Positions 55,939 through 63,549 of a DNA stretch of 64,000 nucleotides are shown in pieces. Source of the stretch: a virus. The stretch covers positions 1 through 64,000 of IMG/VR virus record IMGVR_UViG_3300047321_000170. One strand, written 5' to 3'. The notes beneath the pieces are model-generated. The model did no database searches and was not told the origin of the DNA. It saw only the letters and a list, made by a program, of their open reading frames with translations. The first letter of the stretch is position 1. Each line of letters begins with the position of its first letter. Both the position numbers and the translations under genes were made by a program.

Positions 55939-56718
55939 TCAGTCAAGGAAGAAGTGGCCGTTCTCTTCGGTGAATCCGTTATGCCGCAGATCCCCTTCCC
56001 AGTAGTGCTCCCAGTCGATGTAGCCGAACATCGGATGCTGGTCGTCGATCAGCCCGGTCTCGACGGCCCAGTCCATCGCGAAGTCCTTTACGCTGTCCCA
56101 GTGGCCGCGATATGCGTCGCGGAACTTGTCGACCGACGCGTCCTTGAGGTCGCCGCTCTGGCATGTATTGACCCAGATCATAAAGGCTTCCATCTCTTCG
56201 TCGCTGTCCAGCTCGCCGAGCACTTCCTCGATCTTCGCGATCTCGGACAGCGGCGTGTACTCGCCGATCAGCCCGTTCGGGTAGCCTTCGTGATCGTGGA
56301 TCGCGTACTCCTCTGACGAGGGCAACTTGCCTGCCCCGTGGCAGCGCTCGCACACCTTGACCTCGATGTTCTCGCCGGCCTGGAACGCCTCCAGCGCGGC
56401 AAGGCGTGTCGCGCCCACGTAGTTCATCGCGTCGAGGTCCTGCTCAGCCACCCAGCGACCATCGGCCAGCATGCGGGCGTTCCAGCCCTTCGTCTCGATG
56501 GCGTTGTCCAGCTGCTCTTCGAGTGTGTTGTCCCCCTCGCAGTCGGGGCACGTCACCAGCACGTTCGGGAAGCGGCTGGTCAATAAGACCTTGTCTCGTA
56601 CTTCCTCGTACAGCTCGTCGGCGTCCATGCCTTCGGTGTCGATCCAGGTGCCATGCAGAACGCCGTTGTTGTACGACGCAAGACAGGCCACATAAATGCG
56701 GCGGTCGGTTGTAGTCAT
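55939..56718 (-). CDS. ardA: ArdA-type antirestriction protein with zinc-finger insertion
   Basis: 259 residues. The opening RIYVACLASYNNGVLHGTWI and the later EEYAIHDHEGYPNGLIGEYT, FRDAYRGHWDSVKDFAMDWA and YIDWEHYWEGDL match ArdA, a DNA mimic that inhibits type I restriction enzymes. ArdA proteins are usually about 165-185 residues. Here residues about 55-130 are an insertion holding CPDCEGD and CERCHGAGK, two CxxCxGx(G) knuckles like half of a DnaJ zinc finger. The start follows a CAC tract with no Shine-Dalgarno site. Strongly acidic overall. Confidence 0.85.
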   Translation of the reverse strand: MTTTDRRIYVACLASYNNGVLHGTWIDTEGMDADELYEEVRDKVLLTSRFPNVLVTCPDCEGDNTLEEQLDNAIETKGWNARMLADGRWVAEQDLDAMNYVGATRLAALEAFQAGENIEVKVCERCHGAGKLPSSEEYAIHDHEGYPNGLIGEYTPLSEIAKIEEVLGELDSDEEMEAFMIWVNTCQSGDLKDASVDKFRDAYRGHWDSVKDFAMDWAVETGLIDDQHPMFGYIDWEHYWEGDLRHNGFTEENGHFFLD

Positions 56719-56721
56719 GAT

Positions 56722-56730
56722 GTGGTGGTG
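56722..56730 (-). promoter_or_regulatory. Start-associated CAC tract, unpaired form (ardA)
   Basis: CACCACCAC on the - strand, three bases before ATG 56718; no Shine-Dalgarno sequence and no clear hairpin. Confidence 0.6.
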
Positions 56731-56812
56731 ATGTTAGGTACAGACGGGCAGACAGAGCGCGGGGCCAGCCGCTTCTCTGTGAGCTATGGAATTGGGGGCT
56801 GCGGGTATGAAA

Positions 56813-56834
56813 ACAGCGCGCCTCAGCGCGCTGT
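56813..56834 (-). terminator. Rho-independent terminator (leftward)
   Basis: ACAGCGCGC / GCGCGCTGT stem, four-base loop, TTTTC following leftwards; 34 bases after the stop of gene 57086-56868. Confidence 0.88.
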
Positions 56835-56867
56835 TCTTGCTGCTATTCGGTGCTGCGATTCTCCGGC

Positions 56868-57086
56868 TTACAGGTTTGTAGCCATCGAGTTGTGCAACGT
56901 TTCGCGCTCGTCTGCGGCGACTTGCGTGCTGAGGCGGGTCTTGCGGTTCTTCAGGCCCGCGACCTTTGCAGCCCAGTGCTCTTGAGCGGCTTGCGCTTCG
57001 AGCAGTTCGAGTTCGCACTCGCGCAGTTGGTGCTTCGCTTCCGCTTTCGGGTTTTTGAAATTAAACAGGCTGGCCAGATAACGCAT
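56868..57086 (-). CDS. Hypothetical coiled-coil protein
   Basis: 72 residues. Residues 15-65 form a charged coiled coil (AKHQLRECELELLEAQAAQE). GAAGGA precedes ATG 57086, and a CAC tract of five units lies further upstream. Followed by a terminator. Function unknown. Confidence 0.65.
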   Translation of the reverse strand: MRYLASLFNFKNPKAEAKHQLRECELELLEAQAAQEHWAAKVAGLKNRKTRLSTQVAADERETLHNSMATNL

Positions 57087-57101
57087 GATTGATCCTTCAA
57101 T

Positions 57102-57116
57102 GTGGTGGTGGTGGTG
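57102..57116 (-). promoter_or_regulatory. Start-associated CAC tract, five units
   Basis: Five CAC units on the - strand, 15 bases before ATG 57086, with an ordinary GAAGGA ribosome site between them. Confidence 0.65.
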
Positions 57117-57117
57117 A

Positions 57118-57342
57118 TTACAACGGTGCTTCTACGGCCTGCTGCTCTGACGTGATCTGGAATCCGCACTCGCGCATCCAGTCGAGGGCGATGTTCGCCC
57201 AGTCAGTTGTTCCGAGTTCCCAACCGAACAGCTCTTCGAGCTTTTCGATCGGCGTCATAGCCAGGATCTGCCTGTCCTGGCTCATGTCGGTCTCGTCAAG
57301 GTTGCGTCGTTGACGCAGGATCTGCAAAACGTCGAGTCGCAT
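57118..57342 (-). CDS. Hypothetical early protein
   Basis: 74 residues, acidic centre (TPIEKLEELFGWELGTTDWA). Its stop lies one base from the next CAC tract. No family recognised. Confidence 0.55.
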   Translation of the reverse strand: MRLDVLQILRQRRNLDETDMSQDRQILAMTPIEKLEELFGWELGTTDWANIALDWMRECGFQITSEQQAVEAPL

Positions 57343-57348
57343 GCCGCC

Positions 57349-57570
57349 TCACTTGAGGTAGTGCTGAATGATGCCCATTGCGACGATGACCGTGAAGCCG
57401 AGGCCGTACAGCTTGTTACTCAGACGCGACTCCATCAGCTCAAGATCCTTCTTCGTGGCTACCTGATCCACGAGCGCTTCATTGAGACTTTCGGCCAAGG
57501 CTTCAGCCTGTTCGCGGGTCATCGAACCTTTGTCCTGCATCTTTCTTGCGAACTTCAGGGTGTCGATCAT
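57349..57570 (-). CDS. Small coiled-coil membrane protein (DUF1640-like)
   Basis: 73 residues from ATG 57570 with GAGG nine bases upstream (an ATG at 57585 is less well placed). DTLKFARKMQDKGSMTREQA then a short coiled coil (TKKDLELMESRLSNKL) and one C-terminal membrane helix (LGFTVIVAMGIIQHYL). Similar small proteins are common in phages and resemble DUF1640; role unknown. Confidence 0.7.
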   Translation of the reverse strand: MIDTLKFARKMQDKGSMTREQAEALAESLNEALVDQVATKKDLELMESRLSNKLYGLGFTVIVAMGIIQHYLK

Positions 57571-57624
57571 TGTTGGTTCCCTCATTTCCTTTTCACCATT
57601 CTAGAACTTTCCGCAGCTCGGCAG

Positions 57625-58305
57625 CTATTGTTGATAGACCAGGTTGTCGTCGCCGAGATACAGGTCAACATTGCCCGCGCTCTTCGCCGCCGCAGTGAGC
57701 GCGTCGCGCACGTCCTGCGGCAGCTCGTTGCGGTCCCAGAAGCCGGTGCCGTGGCCGGCGCGTGTCAGCCAGAAGTCGTGACCGGCGCGCTCGGCCGTGT
57801 AGCCGTTGACTTGCAGCGCGGCGAGCAGTTGCGGCTCTGCGAAGTCGCAGAAGTCCTTGCACTCTTCGCGAAACGTGGTACGCGTCTCGTCGGCCGGTTC
57901 GTACTCGTCGAGACTGACAGTTGTCTCGCCATCGTCATCAACGACGACATCTGTGCTCGACCACAGCGCGGCGGTCTCGTAGCCCTGGACGAAGTCGTCG
58001 AACCACAGCTCACGCGGGGTCTCGACGATCTCGACGTTCGGGTACTCGGCGCGGACAGCCTCCAGAGCCTCCCAGCGGTCCTTGGCACGCAGGAAGAACT
58101 CCACGTCACCCTCAACCTCGACAGCCCGCCACAGCGGCTCTCCTGCGCCCCAGTACGCCCCTCCCGCGTCATAGTCGCCGTCGACGAACGGGATATGGTG
58201 GACGACGAGCTTGATCGCGCCTTCGCGATCCCCGTCAGTGTGCGTGTCGGGGCGACCCATTGGGGCGCCGCGTGCGCTGCCTACTTCGGTGAGTGCTCGG
58301 ATCAT
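57625..58305 (-). CDS. Conserved hypothetical early protein
   Basis: 226 residues, strongly acidic. The C-terminal AGHDFWLTRAGHGTGFWDRN followed by an LPQDVRDALTAAAKS helix is a motif I know from many phage and plasmid accessory proteins of unknown function, often next to antirestriction genes. That neighbourhood holds here. DNA mimicry is possible given the charge. Confidence 0.65.
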   Translation of the reverse strand: MIRALTEVGSARGAPMGRPDTHTDGDREGAIKLVVHHIPFVDGDYDAGGAYWGAGEPLWRAVEVEGDVEFFLRAKDRWEALEAVRAEYPNVEIVETPRELWFDDFVQGYETAALWSSTDVVVDDDGETTVSLDEYEPADETRTTFREECKDFCDFAEPQLLAALQVNGYTAERAGHDFWLTRAGHGTGFWDRNELPQDVRDALTAAAKSAGNVDLYLGDDNLVYQQ

Positions 58306-58796
58306 TGCGGGCCTCCAAGCTCGTCGGGCACGTCCACTTCTTCGCGGAAAGTCGAGGCCACGTAGCAGCGCATGGCTGCGATCTTCGCGGTCGGTCCATA
58401 CGTCACGCTGGCCACGTAGAACTGATACATCGCGTCATGCTGCTGATGCTCGGTCGATTCGGACCAGGATTGTTGCCCGCGCTCGGCGCACCACACGGGG
58501 ATACGGACATCGTTGGTATAGCCCTGCGCGTCCTTGCCCCAGTCGTCATCGCTGCGAATGATGCTGATGCCTTCGCGCTCGATGATGTCCATCGCCTGCA
58601 AGCTGTCGACGGACGGGCAGAAGCGGTGGAAGTGCGGCGCGGAGCCGGGGTGGTTCTCGCGCTCGATCCACGCTGGCGTCGTCGCTTCGACGCGGCAAAT
58701 CTTCACGACACGGTCTTCCTTCCACTGCTTGTTGAGTGCAGCGGCTACAGCCCAGTCAAGCGCCGCGCCGAGCAAGTCTTTAGTTTTGATCTTCAT
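58302..58796 (-). CDS. DUF2591-like protein
   Basis: 164 residues from ATG 58796. MKIKTKDLLGAALDWAVAAA and the later IIEREGISIIRSDDDW follow the DUF2591 family of phage proteins of unknown function. Four-base overlap with the next gene. Confidence 0.7.
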   Translation of the reverse strand: MKIKTKDLLGAALDWAVAAALNKQWKEDRVVKICRVEATTPAWIERENHPGSAPHFHRFCPSVDSLQAMDIIEREGISIIRSDDDWGKDAQGYTNDVRIPVWCAERGQQSWSESTEHQQHDAMYQFYVASVTYGPTAKIAAMRCYVASTFREEVDVPDELGGPQ

Positions 58797-58800
58797 GTTT

Positions 58801-59130
58801 TTAGTCCGAGTAGCGTGCTTCACGAATTCGATTGCCTTCGACGAGATCGCCCCAGCAGCCGACCGTCATGTTCAGGCCGTGAAAGAGGATCGTCGTTGCG
58901 TAGGTGTCGCCGGCATTGCAGTAGTACACGTCGTAGCCGGTGCTGCGATGCACGCCCAGGAACTCGACGCCATACGTTTCGATCAGCTTGTCGATCTGGT
59001 CGCGCGCATCTTTGCGGTTCGTGACTGTCTTCCAGACCTTGCGCACCTGCGCGGCGATCTGAGGCGTGACATCCTTGATCTCTTGCAGCCGCTTGCTCGA
59101 AGCGGCGCGGCGGTCGTTGATGTGGGCCAT
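58801..59130 (-). CDS. Hypothetical early protein
   Basis: 109 residues from ATG 59130 (a GTG one codon earlier is possible). A basic helical N-terminus (QIAAQVRKVWKTVTNRKDAR) is followed by a beta region (VEFLGVHRSTGYDVYYCNAG). No family recognised. Confidence 0.6.
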   Translation of the reverse strand: MAHINDRRAASSKRLQEIKDVTPQIAAQVRKVWKTVTNRKDARDQIDKLIETYGVEFLGVHRSTGYDVYYCNAGDTYATTILFHGLNMTVGCWGDLVEGNRIREARYSD

Positions 59131-59363
59131 CACTCGCCTCGCTCGATCTTGATGATCGGATACTTCAGCGTCAGCACATCGTCGTGCTTAGTGATGATCG
59201 CGAGGGCCATGCCGACCTTGAGGTCCGGGTAATCAAGGAGGGTCGTGCCGTTCCACAGATCTGCCTGGAATGGCTGACTGTCCATGACTTTGCCGTCTTC
59301 GTCTATCGTCCAGCGGAGAAAGTCCTGGCCGTGGTCTTCGAACTCAATGCGGGTGGTAGTCAT
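59130..59363 (-). CDS. Hypothetical early protein
   Basis: 77 residues from ATG 59363, beta-rich and acidic (RIEFEDHGQDFLRWTIDEDG). It shares one base with each neighbour. Confidence 0.6.
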   Translation of the reverse strand: MTTTRIEFEDHGQDFLRWTIDEDGKVMDSQPFQADLWNGTTLLDYPDLKVGMALAIITKHDDVLTLKYPIIKIERGE

Positions 59364-59662
59364 CACTCGTCGTCCTCGTCTTTGACGGGGACCATGCGCT
59401 TGCCGGCGAAGTGCTCGTCGAGCGTCGCCTTCACTTCCTTCGCGGCGTCGCGCCAGGCAAGCGGGTGGATAAGGCCGTTGTTGCCGATCTGCTCGACGGC
59501 TTCTTCGTCGGTCAGCTTGGCGACTTTGTCGGCGTGCTTCGCCAGCGCGTCCATGATGAAGAGCTGGGAGATAGGACCGCACTTCGCGAATTCCATCAAC
59601 TCGGTGATGGTCTCAGTGTTCGTTGCGTTACGCATTTGCTTTTGCTTTTGCTTCTTGGCCAT
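59363..59662 (-). CDS. Hypothetical early protein
   Basis: 99 residues from ATG 59662. Basic start (MAKKQKQKQMRNA), helical centre (PISQLFIMDALAKHADKVAK), acidic end. It follows a CAC-loop hairpin and has no Shine-Dalgarno site. Confidence 0.62.
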   Translation of the reverse strand: MAKKQKQKQMRNATNTETITELMEFAKCGPISQLFIMDALAKHADKVAKLTDEEAVEQIGNNGLIHPLAWRDAAKEVKATLDEHFAGKRMVPVKDEDDE

Positions 59663-59666
59663 GATT

Positions 59667-59683
59667 ACTCTGTGGTGGTGAGT
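59667..59683 (-). promoter_or_regulatory. Start-associated hairpin with CAC loop
   Basis: ACTC / GAGT arms around ACCACCACA on the - strand, four bases before ATG 59662, the same placement as at the endolysin gene, whose stem also contains ACTC / GAGT. Confidence 0.65.
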
Positions 59684-59713
59684 GAGTGATGATGGAATGT
59701 TCAAAGTTAACAT

Positions 59714-59941
59714 TCAGAAGAGCTGGATTTCAGCTCCGTGCAGCTTGTGTTGCAGGCACTGCTGTGTAGCCCACTGCTCGGTTTCTTCGAGCGTGAACCA
59801 GTCGCGGCGACGCGTCTCGCGGCAATAGTCGCGGATGACTCCATCGTTGTTCTTGATCTTGAACACGACTTGCCAGTTATTGTTCTTCCGCCATTCGGCG
59901 GTCAGGTCTTCGTCGGTGAAGCGACGTGTGATTTCAGGCAT
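59714..59941 (-). CDS. Hypothetical early protein
   Basis: 75 residues from ATG 59941 (MPEITRRFTDEDLTAEWRKN). No recognised motif. It lies just upstream of the CAC-loop hairpin. Confidence 0.55.
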   Translation of the reverse strand: MPEITRRFTDEDLTAEWRKNNNWQVVFKIKNNDGVIRDYCRETRRRDWFTLEETEQWATQQCLQHKLHGAEIQLF

Positions 59942-59949
59942 GTTCGCTC

Positions 59950-60243
59950 CTAGTCGTTCCAGACGAGATAACGCTGGGCGCAATTGCCACAGGTTTCGAG
60001 GCTGGGACTGTTCCCCTCCGGGCTGATGACGTGAGGTAGAGTCCGAGCGCCACACAGCAGGCACGTTGTCGGCTGATCCCCGGCGAGTATGTCGCGCACA
60101 GGCTCATTCGATCTGTTGGCGCGGTCGGACAGGTCCTTGCCAAGGGCACGTTGCCGGTCCATCGAGGTCTTGCTCCACGTATGGTCGGCGGGTAGCTCAG
60201 GACGCCGTGTCAGGCTTAGCAGCTTCTTGATCCAGTTCTTCAC
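59950..60243 (-). CDS. Small zinc-ribbon protein
   Basis: 97 residues from GTG 60243 with GAGGGG upstream. CLLC and CGNC, separated by about 20 residues, form a likely zinc ribbon in the C-terminal half. Function unknown. Confidence 0.62.
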   Translation of the reverse strand: MKNWIKKLLSLTRRPELPADHTWSKTSMDRQRALGKDLSDRANRSNEPVRDILAGDQPTTCLLCGARTLPHVISPEGNSPSLETCGNCAQRYLVWND

Positions 60244-60485
60244 TTCTTCCCCTCAAGTTGAACAGTCAGACACTCGTCATACTTCTTGCCGAGATAGTGG
60301 AACGCGCGACCGCGCGTCCACTTCGTTCGCACACGCCACCAACGGCTGTTCCACAGCACGAGGTAGTACGGCTCTTCTTGCTCGTTCACGGGCAAGATGT
60401 ATTGCACCTGGACGCGTGTTGTGCAGAAGCTGTCGAACGAAGTGCCGTCGAGCGTGCGGCACTTCGTATGAACCCAGGCTTTCAT
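60240..60485 (-). CDS. Hypothetical early protein
   Basis: 81 residues from ATG 60485; aromatic and basic (YYLVLWNSRWWRVRTKWTRG). Four-base overlaps with both neighbours. No family. Confidence 0.58.
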   Translation of the reverse strand: MKAWVHTKCRTLDGTSFDSFCTTRVQVQYILPVNEQEEPYYLVLWNSRWWRVRTKWTRGRAFHYLGKKYDECLTVQLEGKK

Positions 60486-60826
60486 GCGCGCACCCAATAG
60501 GTCTCGTCGCTGAAGCTGACTTCCTTGTAGTCCTGCTTCAGCGCGTCAGCGGCTTTGGTCCAGTCGATGTAGTCATACGGCCAGCCGCTGACATTGCCCA
60601 TGCCCGAGGCGTAGTCTTCGCACCACTTCTCAAAGTGGTGGTCAGCGATCAGGGTCCACTCATCGCAGCTCCCGGTTGCGCTGTCGCCTTCGTCGAGCAG
60701 ATCCGTCAGGTCTTTCAGAAGCTGCGCGTCATTTCCGTCACACGTCTCCTTGACCTGATCGGCCTGCTCACCAATCGCGGCGATGATGTCGCTGCGAGTG
60801 ATGATTCGTTGTCCGGTGTCGATCAT
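60482..60826 (-). CDS. Hypothetical acidic early protein
   Basis: 114 residues from ATG 60826, strongly acidic. The C-terminal FEKWCEDYASGMGNVSGWPY followed by DYIDWTKAADALKQDYKEV and a TYWVR ending is a motif often seen in phage and plasmid proteins near antirestriction genes. A DNA-mimic role is possible but unproven. Confidence 0.62.
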   Translation of the reverse strand: MIDTGQRIITRSDIIAAIGEQADQVKETCDGNDAQLLKDLTDLLDEGDSATGSCDEWTLIADHHFEKWCEDYASGMGNVSGWPYDYIDWTKAADALKQDYKEVSFSDETYWVRA

Positions 60827-61314
60827 TTCGATTCCCCGTTGAGAATGCGTACAGCCTTGTTGTATTCGACGCGCTCCGGTGCCCACTCTTCGTAGGGCTC
60901 TTCAAAGCGCGGCTTGAGCTGGTCGAGCGCCCACGTCAGCACCTGTTCGAGCTGCCAGATCCGATAGCGCAGCTGCTCCTTCTCGCTCTCTTCGCGTTCG
61001 AGCGTGTGCCGCACAGACTCGGCCTCTTCCTTCGTCAGGAACTCGTCGCTGTACACGCCACCGCCGCGATGGCGGCTGACGCGGAAGCGTGGTATCGAAC
61101 CTTCACGCTGCAACGTCTCGACAACAAACGGGCAATGGTTATACGTCGCCGGCTTGAGCTTCGACTGGAACTTGTGCTCGCGGTTGACGCACTCGACGAT
61201 GTGCTTCGCGTCGGCCTCTTCCATGTCGCTCGCGACCAGCATGTCGTTGGCGTCGAAGATCTGGCTGTAGTTGCCTTTTGCTGCCCAGTTCCAAGGCAGC
61301 TTCTTCACTTCCAT
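60823..61314 (-). CDS. Hypothetical early protein
   Basis: 163 residues with GGAGG before ATG 61314. Residues about 100-140 form a charged helix (EAESVRHTLEREESEKEQLR). N-terminal ANDMLVASDMEEADAKHIVE resembles small phage beta-alpha units. No family. Confidence 0.6.
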   Translation of the reverse strand: MEVKKLPWNWAAKGNYSQIFDANDMLVASDMEEADAKHIVECVNREHKFQSKLKPATYNHCPFVVETLQREGSIPRFRVSRHRGGGVYSDEFLTKEEAESVRHTLEREESEKEQLRYRIWQLEQVLTWALDQLKPRFEEPYEEWAPERVEYNKAVRILNGESK

Positions 61315-61682
61315 ATTTCCTCCAATTGGTCTTTGTAGATCTCAAGGATTGCGGCGTGATTCTTGATGTCGCCTTCCTTGTACACGTAGCGGATCAGCTC
61401 CTTGATCATCCGCATGTCATGGATCAAGGAGCTGTAATAGTCGGGACCGTTGTCGCTGAAGCGGGCGCCTGTGCAGATGCCCGCGTTTCCATCGAAGTGC
61501 AGCCGCAGCACATAGCACTCGACCTCTTCACCTTTGAAGTACGACAGGCGATCCCACGGGCCGACGATCAGCCGGTCGGCCGCGATGAAGCGCTCCATGA
61601 CTTCGGTCTTCACCTTGATCATTCGATCCGTGTTGTGATGCGGCTCGAACTTCCACTCGCGACCGAACTTGTCCGTGTGCAT
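61305..61682 (-). CDS. Hypothetical early protein
   Basis: 125 residues with GGAGGAG before ATG 61682. Contains YYSSLIHDMRMIKELIRYVY and ends in a charged helix. No family recognised. Confidence 0.6.
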   Translation of the reverse strand: MHTDKFGREWKFEPHHNTDRMIKVKTEVMERFIAADRLIVGPWDRLSYFKGEEVECYVLRLHFDGNAGICTGARFSDNGPDYYSSLIHDMRMIKELIRYVYKEGDIKNHAAILEIYKDQLEEIWK

Positions 61683-61683
61683 G

Positions 61684-62001
61684 TCACTCCTCCTTCAGGA
61701 TGAAGCCGCAGTAAGCGGTGTCTTTCACGATGATCGCCGGGTGGCCGTAGCCTTCCGGCCCGCTCGTCGTCGCTTCGAGCGTGTGATCGGCCCAGCGCTG
61801 CCAGCCAGTTAGCTCTTGCGAGGTCTCGTAAGACTCCTGATCGACGAACTCGATGGTCAACGTGTGCAGCCACTCGAAGTGGAAGATGCCGTTGATTTCG
61901 AAGCTCTTGTCTTTCGCCGCGTCGTTGATAGCGTCAGACTCGGCTTCAGTCAGGCCTTGAGGGTACGGGAACGGGTAGCCGTTCAGAAGGATCAGCCGCA
62001 T
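61684..62001 (-). CDS. Hypothetical early protein
   Basis: 105 residues. Starts MRLILLNGYPFPYPQGLTEA, with a beta-rich acidic centre (HTLTIEFVDQESYETSQEL). Overlaps the upstream gene by ten bases. Confidence 0.58.
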   Translation of the reverse strand: MRLILLNGYPFPYPQGLTEAESDAINDAAKDKSFEINGIFHFEWLHTLTIEFVDQESYETSQELTGWQRWADHTLEATTSGPEGYGHPAIIVKDTAYCGFILKEE

Positions 62002-62369
62002 GATTCGTTGTTCTCCTCTTCATACTTCAACCACACCCACGCTTGCACGAAGCAGCCTTCGTCACCACGCGAGACGAGTGCACCATCGTCGATCTCGATG
62101 TTGTCGTCGGAGCCAATCGCATAATTGTCGCGAGCGGCCTCGATCTCGGCGGGCGTCGCGCGCTCTTCTTCAGGCTTCACGATGTAAGCCATCGTGTCGC
62201 ACTCAGGGCAGCGGCCGGCCGGCGACGGATCACCAGGCGTGAGCGAACAGTCGTCGATGTCCTTGAGATCGGAGAACACGCCTTTCCAGTCGCAGTCATC
62301 ACAATGGCAACGAGCGTCGTCCGCGATGCCGTCGATGGACGCGGTGTAGGTGAAAAATCGATCGCTCAT
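61992..62369 (-). CDS. Zinc-binding hypothetical protein
   Basis: 125 residues. CHCDDC (residues 21-26) and CPEC (about 54-57) make a likely zinc site. Acidic overall. AAGGAAA precedes ATG 62369. Confidence 0.62.
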   Translation of the reverse strand: MSDRFFTYTASIDGIADDARCHCDDCDWKGVFSDLKDIDDCSLTPGDPSPAGRCPECDTMAYIVKPEEERATPAEIEAARDNYAIGSDDNIEIDDGALVSRGDEGCFVQAWVWLKYEEENNESCG

Positions 62370-62848
62370 AGGTATTTCCTTTTCACTGCTTCAACAACAC
62401 GATCACAGGTCGCCACGTCGAACCATCCGATGTGGCATACATCGACGCTTGCGAGGCCCAGCATCTTGGCGAGCCAGGCATAGGCCTCCTTGCGCGTCAT
62501 CAAGCGTGTCTGCCACAGCGGGTTGAATGCCGCCTTCGCTCGCTTGCGTGCCTCGCGTGTCGGCGCATCGGCGAGAGTGCCCAGTGGTATTCCGGTGAAC
62601 GGGTGCAGCCCTACATACGCGCCGCATCCGCCGCACAGAAACGCCCAAGGCCATTCGCCGTAGGGTCGGCCGTAGATCTCCTCGTTGTTGACGATCGAGA
62701 CACTGCCAGGGCAGTACGGACAGGTCGTGGGCTGCGGCAACGGGTTCGTGACTCGTGCCGTCGCGCGCCGAGACGGATTCCACGGCGTCTTGCCACCGCT
62801 TGCGCGGTCAAACGCTTCTTGCATCGCGTTCATGGTCAGTGCGTTCAT
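62366..62848 (-). CDS. DUF3268-like zinc-finger protein
   Basis: 160 residues. CPYCPGSVSIVNNEEIYGRP, then WPWAFLCGGCGAYVGLHPFT and IPLGTLADAPTREARKRAKA, matches the DUF3268 phage family, with CxxC pairs forming a zinc knuckle. Function unknown. Four-base overlaps on both sides. Confidence 0.72.
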   Translation of the reverse strand: MNALTMNAMQEAFDRASGGKTPWNPSRRATARVTNPLPQPTTCPYCPGSVSIVNNEEIYGRPYGEWPWAFLCGGCGAYVGLHPFTGIPLGTLADAPTREARKRAKAAFNPLWQTRLMTRKEAYAWLAKMLGLASVDVCHIGWFDVATCDRVVEAVKRKYL

Positions 62849-63114
62849 CCGTTGAGCCTCGCGTTGTCGTAGGCGAAGCTCTGCGCGTCGTCGATGTCCG
62901 TGTTGAACGGACAGATCACTTCGTAGACGCTGACGGAGTAGCCAGCACGGTGGTCGATGTTGGCCTGCTCGTCACGGTCATCGACAAACGAGAACAGCTT
63001 GACGACGAGATCGCCGTTGTTGCGGTTCTTCGACTCGACCGCGTGGAAGATGACGGTCTCGTCACTGCGCATGTCTATCGCCGAGAGCTTGGCGATGTAG
63101 CGGTTGAGGCTCAT
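62845..63114 (-). CDS. Hypothetical early protein
   Basis: 89 residues from ATG 63114; beta-rich (DLVVKLFSFVDDRDEQANID). No family. Four-base overlaps. Confidence 0.58.
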   Translation of the reverse strand: MSLNRYIAKLSAIDMRSDETVIFHAVESKNRNNGDLVVKLFSFVDDRDEQANIDHRAGYSVSVYEVICPFNTDIDDAQSFAYDNARLNG

Positions 63115-63347
63115 GCCTGCTCCTCGATAAGTGCAGGACTGCACGTATCGACGTGCTCGTCGGTGTGGAAGATGACTTCAACGCGTTGCATACGCGCGAC
63201 GAAGAACTCTTTCTGGACGTAGCCGCTGCCGCCCTTGTTTGCTTCCTGCTTGGCGTGGGCGATCGCGTTCTTCGAAGATGCGAACTCACGCGCTCGATAA
63301 GCACCCGTCTTGGTGGTGATGCGGGTGCGATAGATCGGTTTGCTCAT
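63111..63347 (-). CDS. Hypothetical early protein
   Basis: 78 residues (MSKPIYRTRITTKTGAYRAR at the start), basic, beta-rich. No family. Four-base overlaps. Confidence 0.58.
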   Translation of the reverse strand: MSKPIYRTRITTKTGAYRAREFASSKNAIAHAKQEANKGGSGYVQKEFFVARMQRVEVIFHTDEHVDTCSPALIEEQA

Positions 63348-63547
63348 GACGTTTTGTTTTCCAGTTGCTCGATGCGTTTCAGCGCCTGTTCGAGTCTTGA
63401 TTCAAGTTGACCGACATAGTCGGCGAGCCAGAGCACACCTTCCTGAGTCTGTGCAATGCGCTCGCCTTCAGTGAGGTCACGTATGGTCACAGTGAGGACG
63501 CCGCCCGTGAGCGGATCACGGGCGCGACCTCTGCGTTCGCGGGGCAT
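63344..63547 (-). CDS. Small coiled-coil protein
   Basis: 67 residues; the C-terminal half is a coiled coil (YVGQLESRLEQALKRIEQLE). N-terminal RERRGRARDP is basic. Function unknown. Confidence 0.58.
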   Translation of the reverse strand: MPRERRGRARDPLTGGVLTVTIRDLTEGERIAQTQEGVLWLADYVGQLESRLEQALKRIEQLENKTS

Positions 63548-63549
63548 GC

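Noticed and set aside
60636-60643. GTGGTGGT on the + strand within gene 60826-60482
   Set aside because: It encodes His-His in frame, has no pairing arms and is not near a start.
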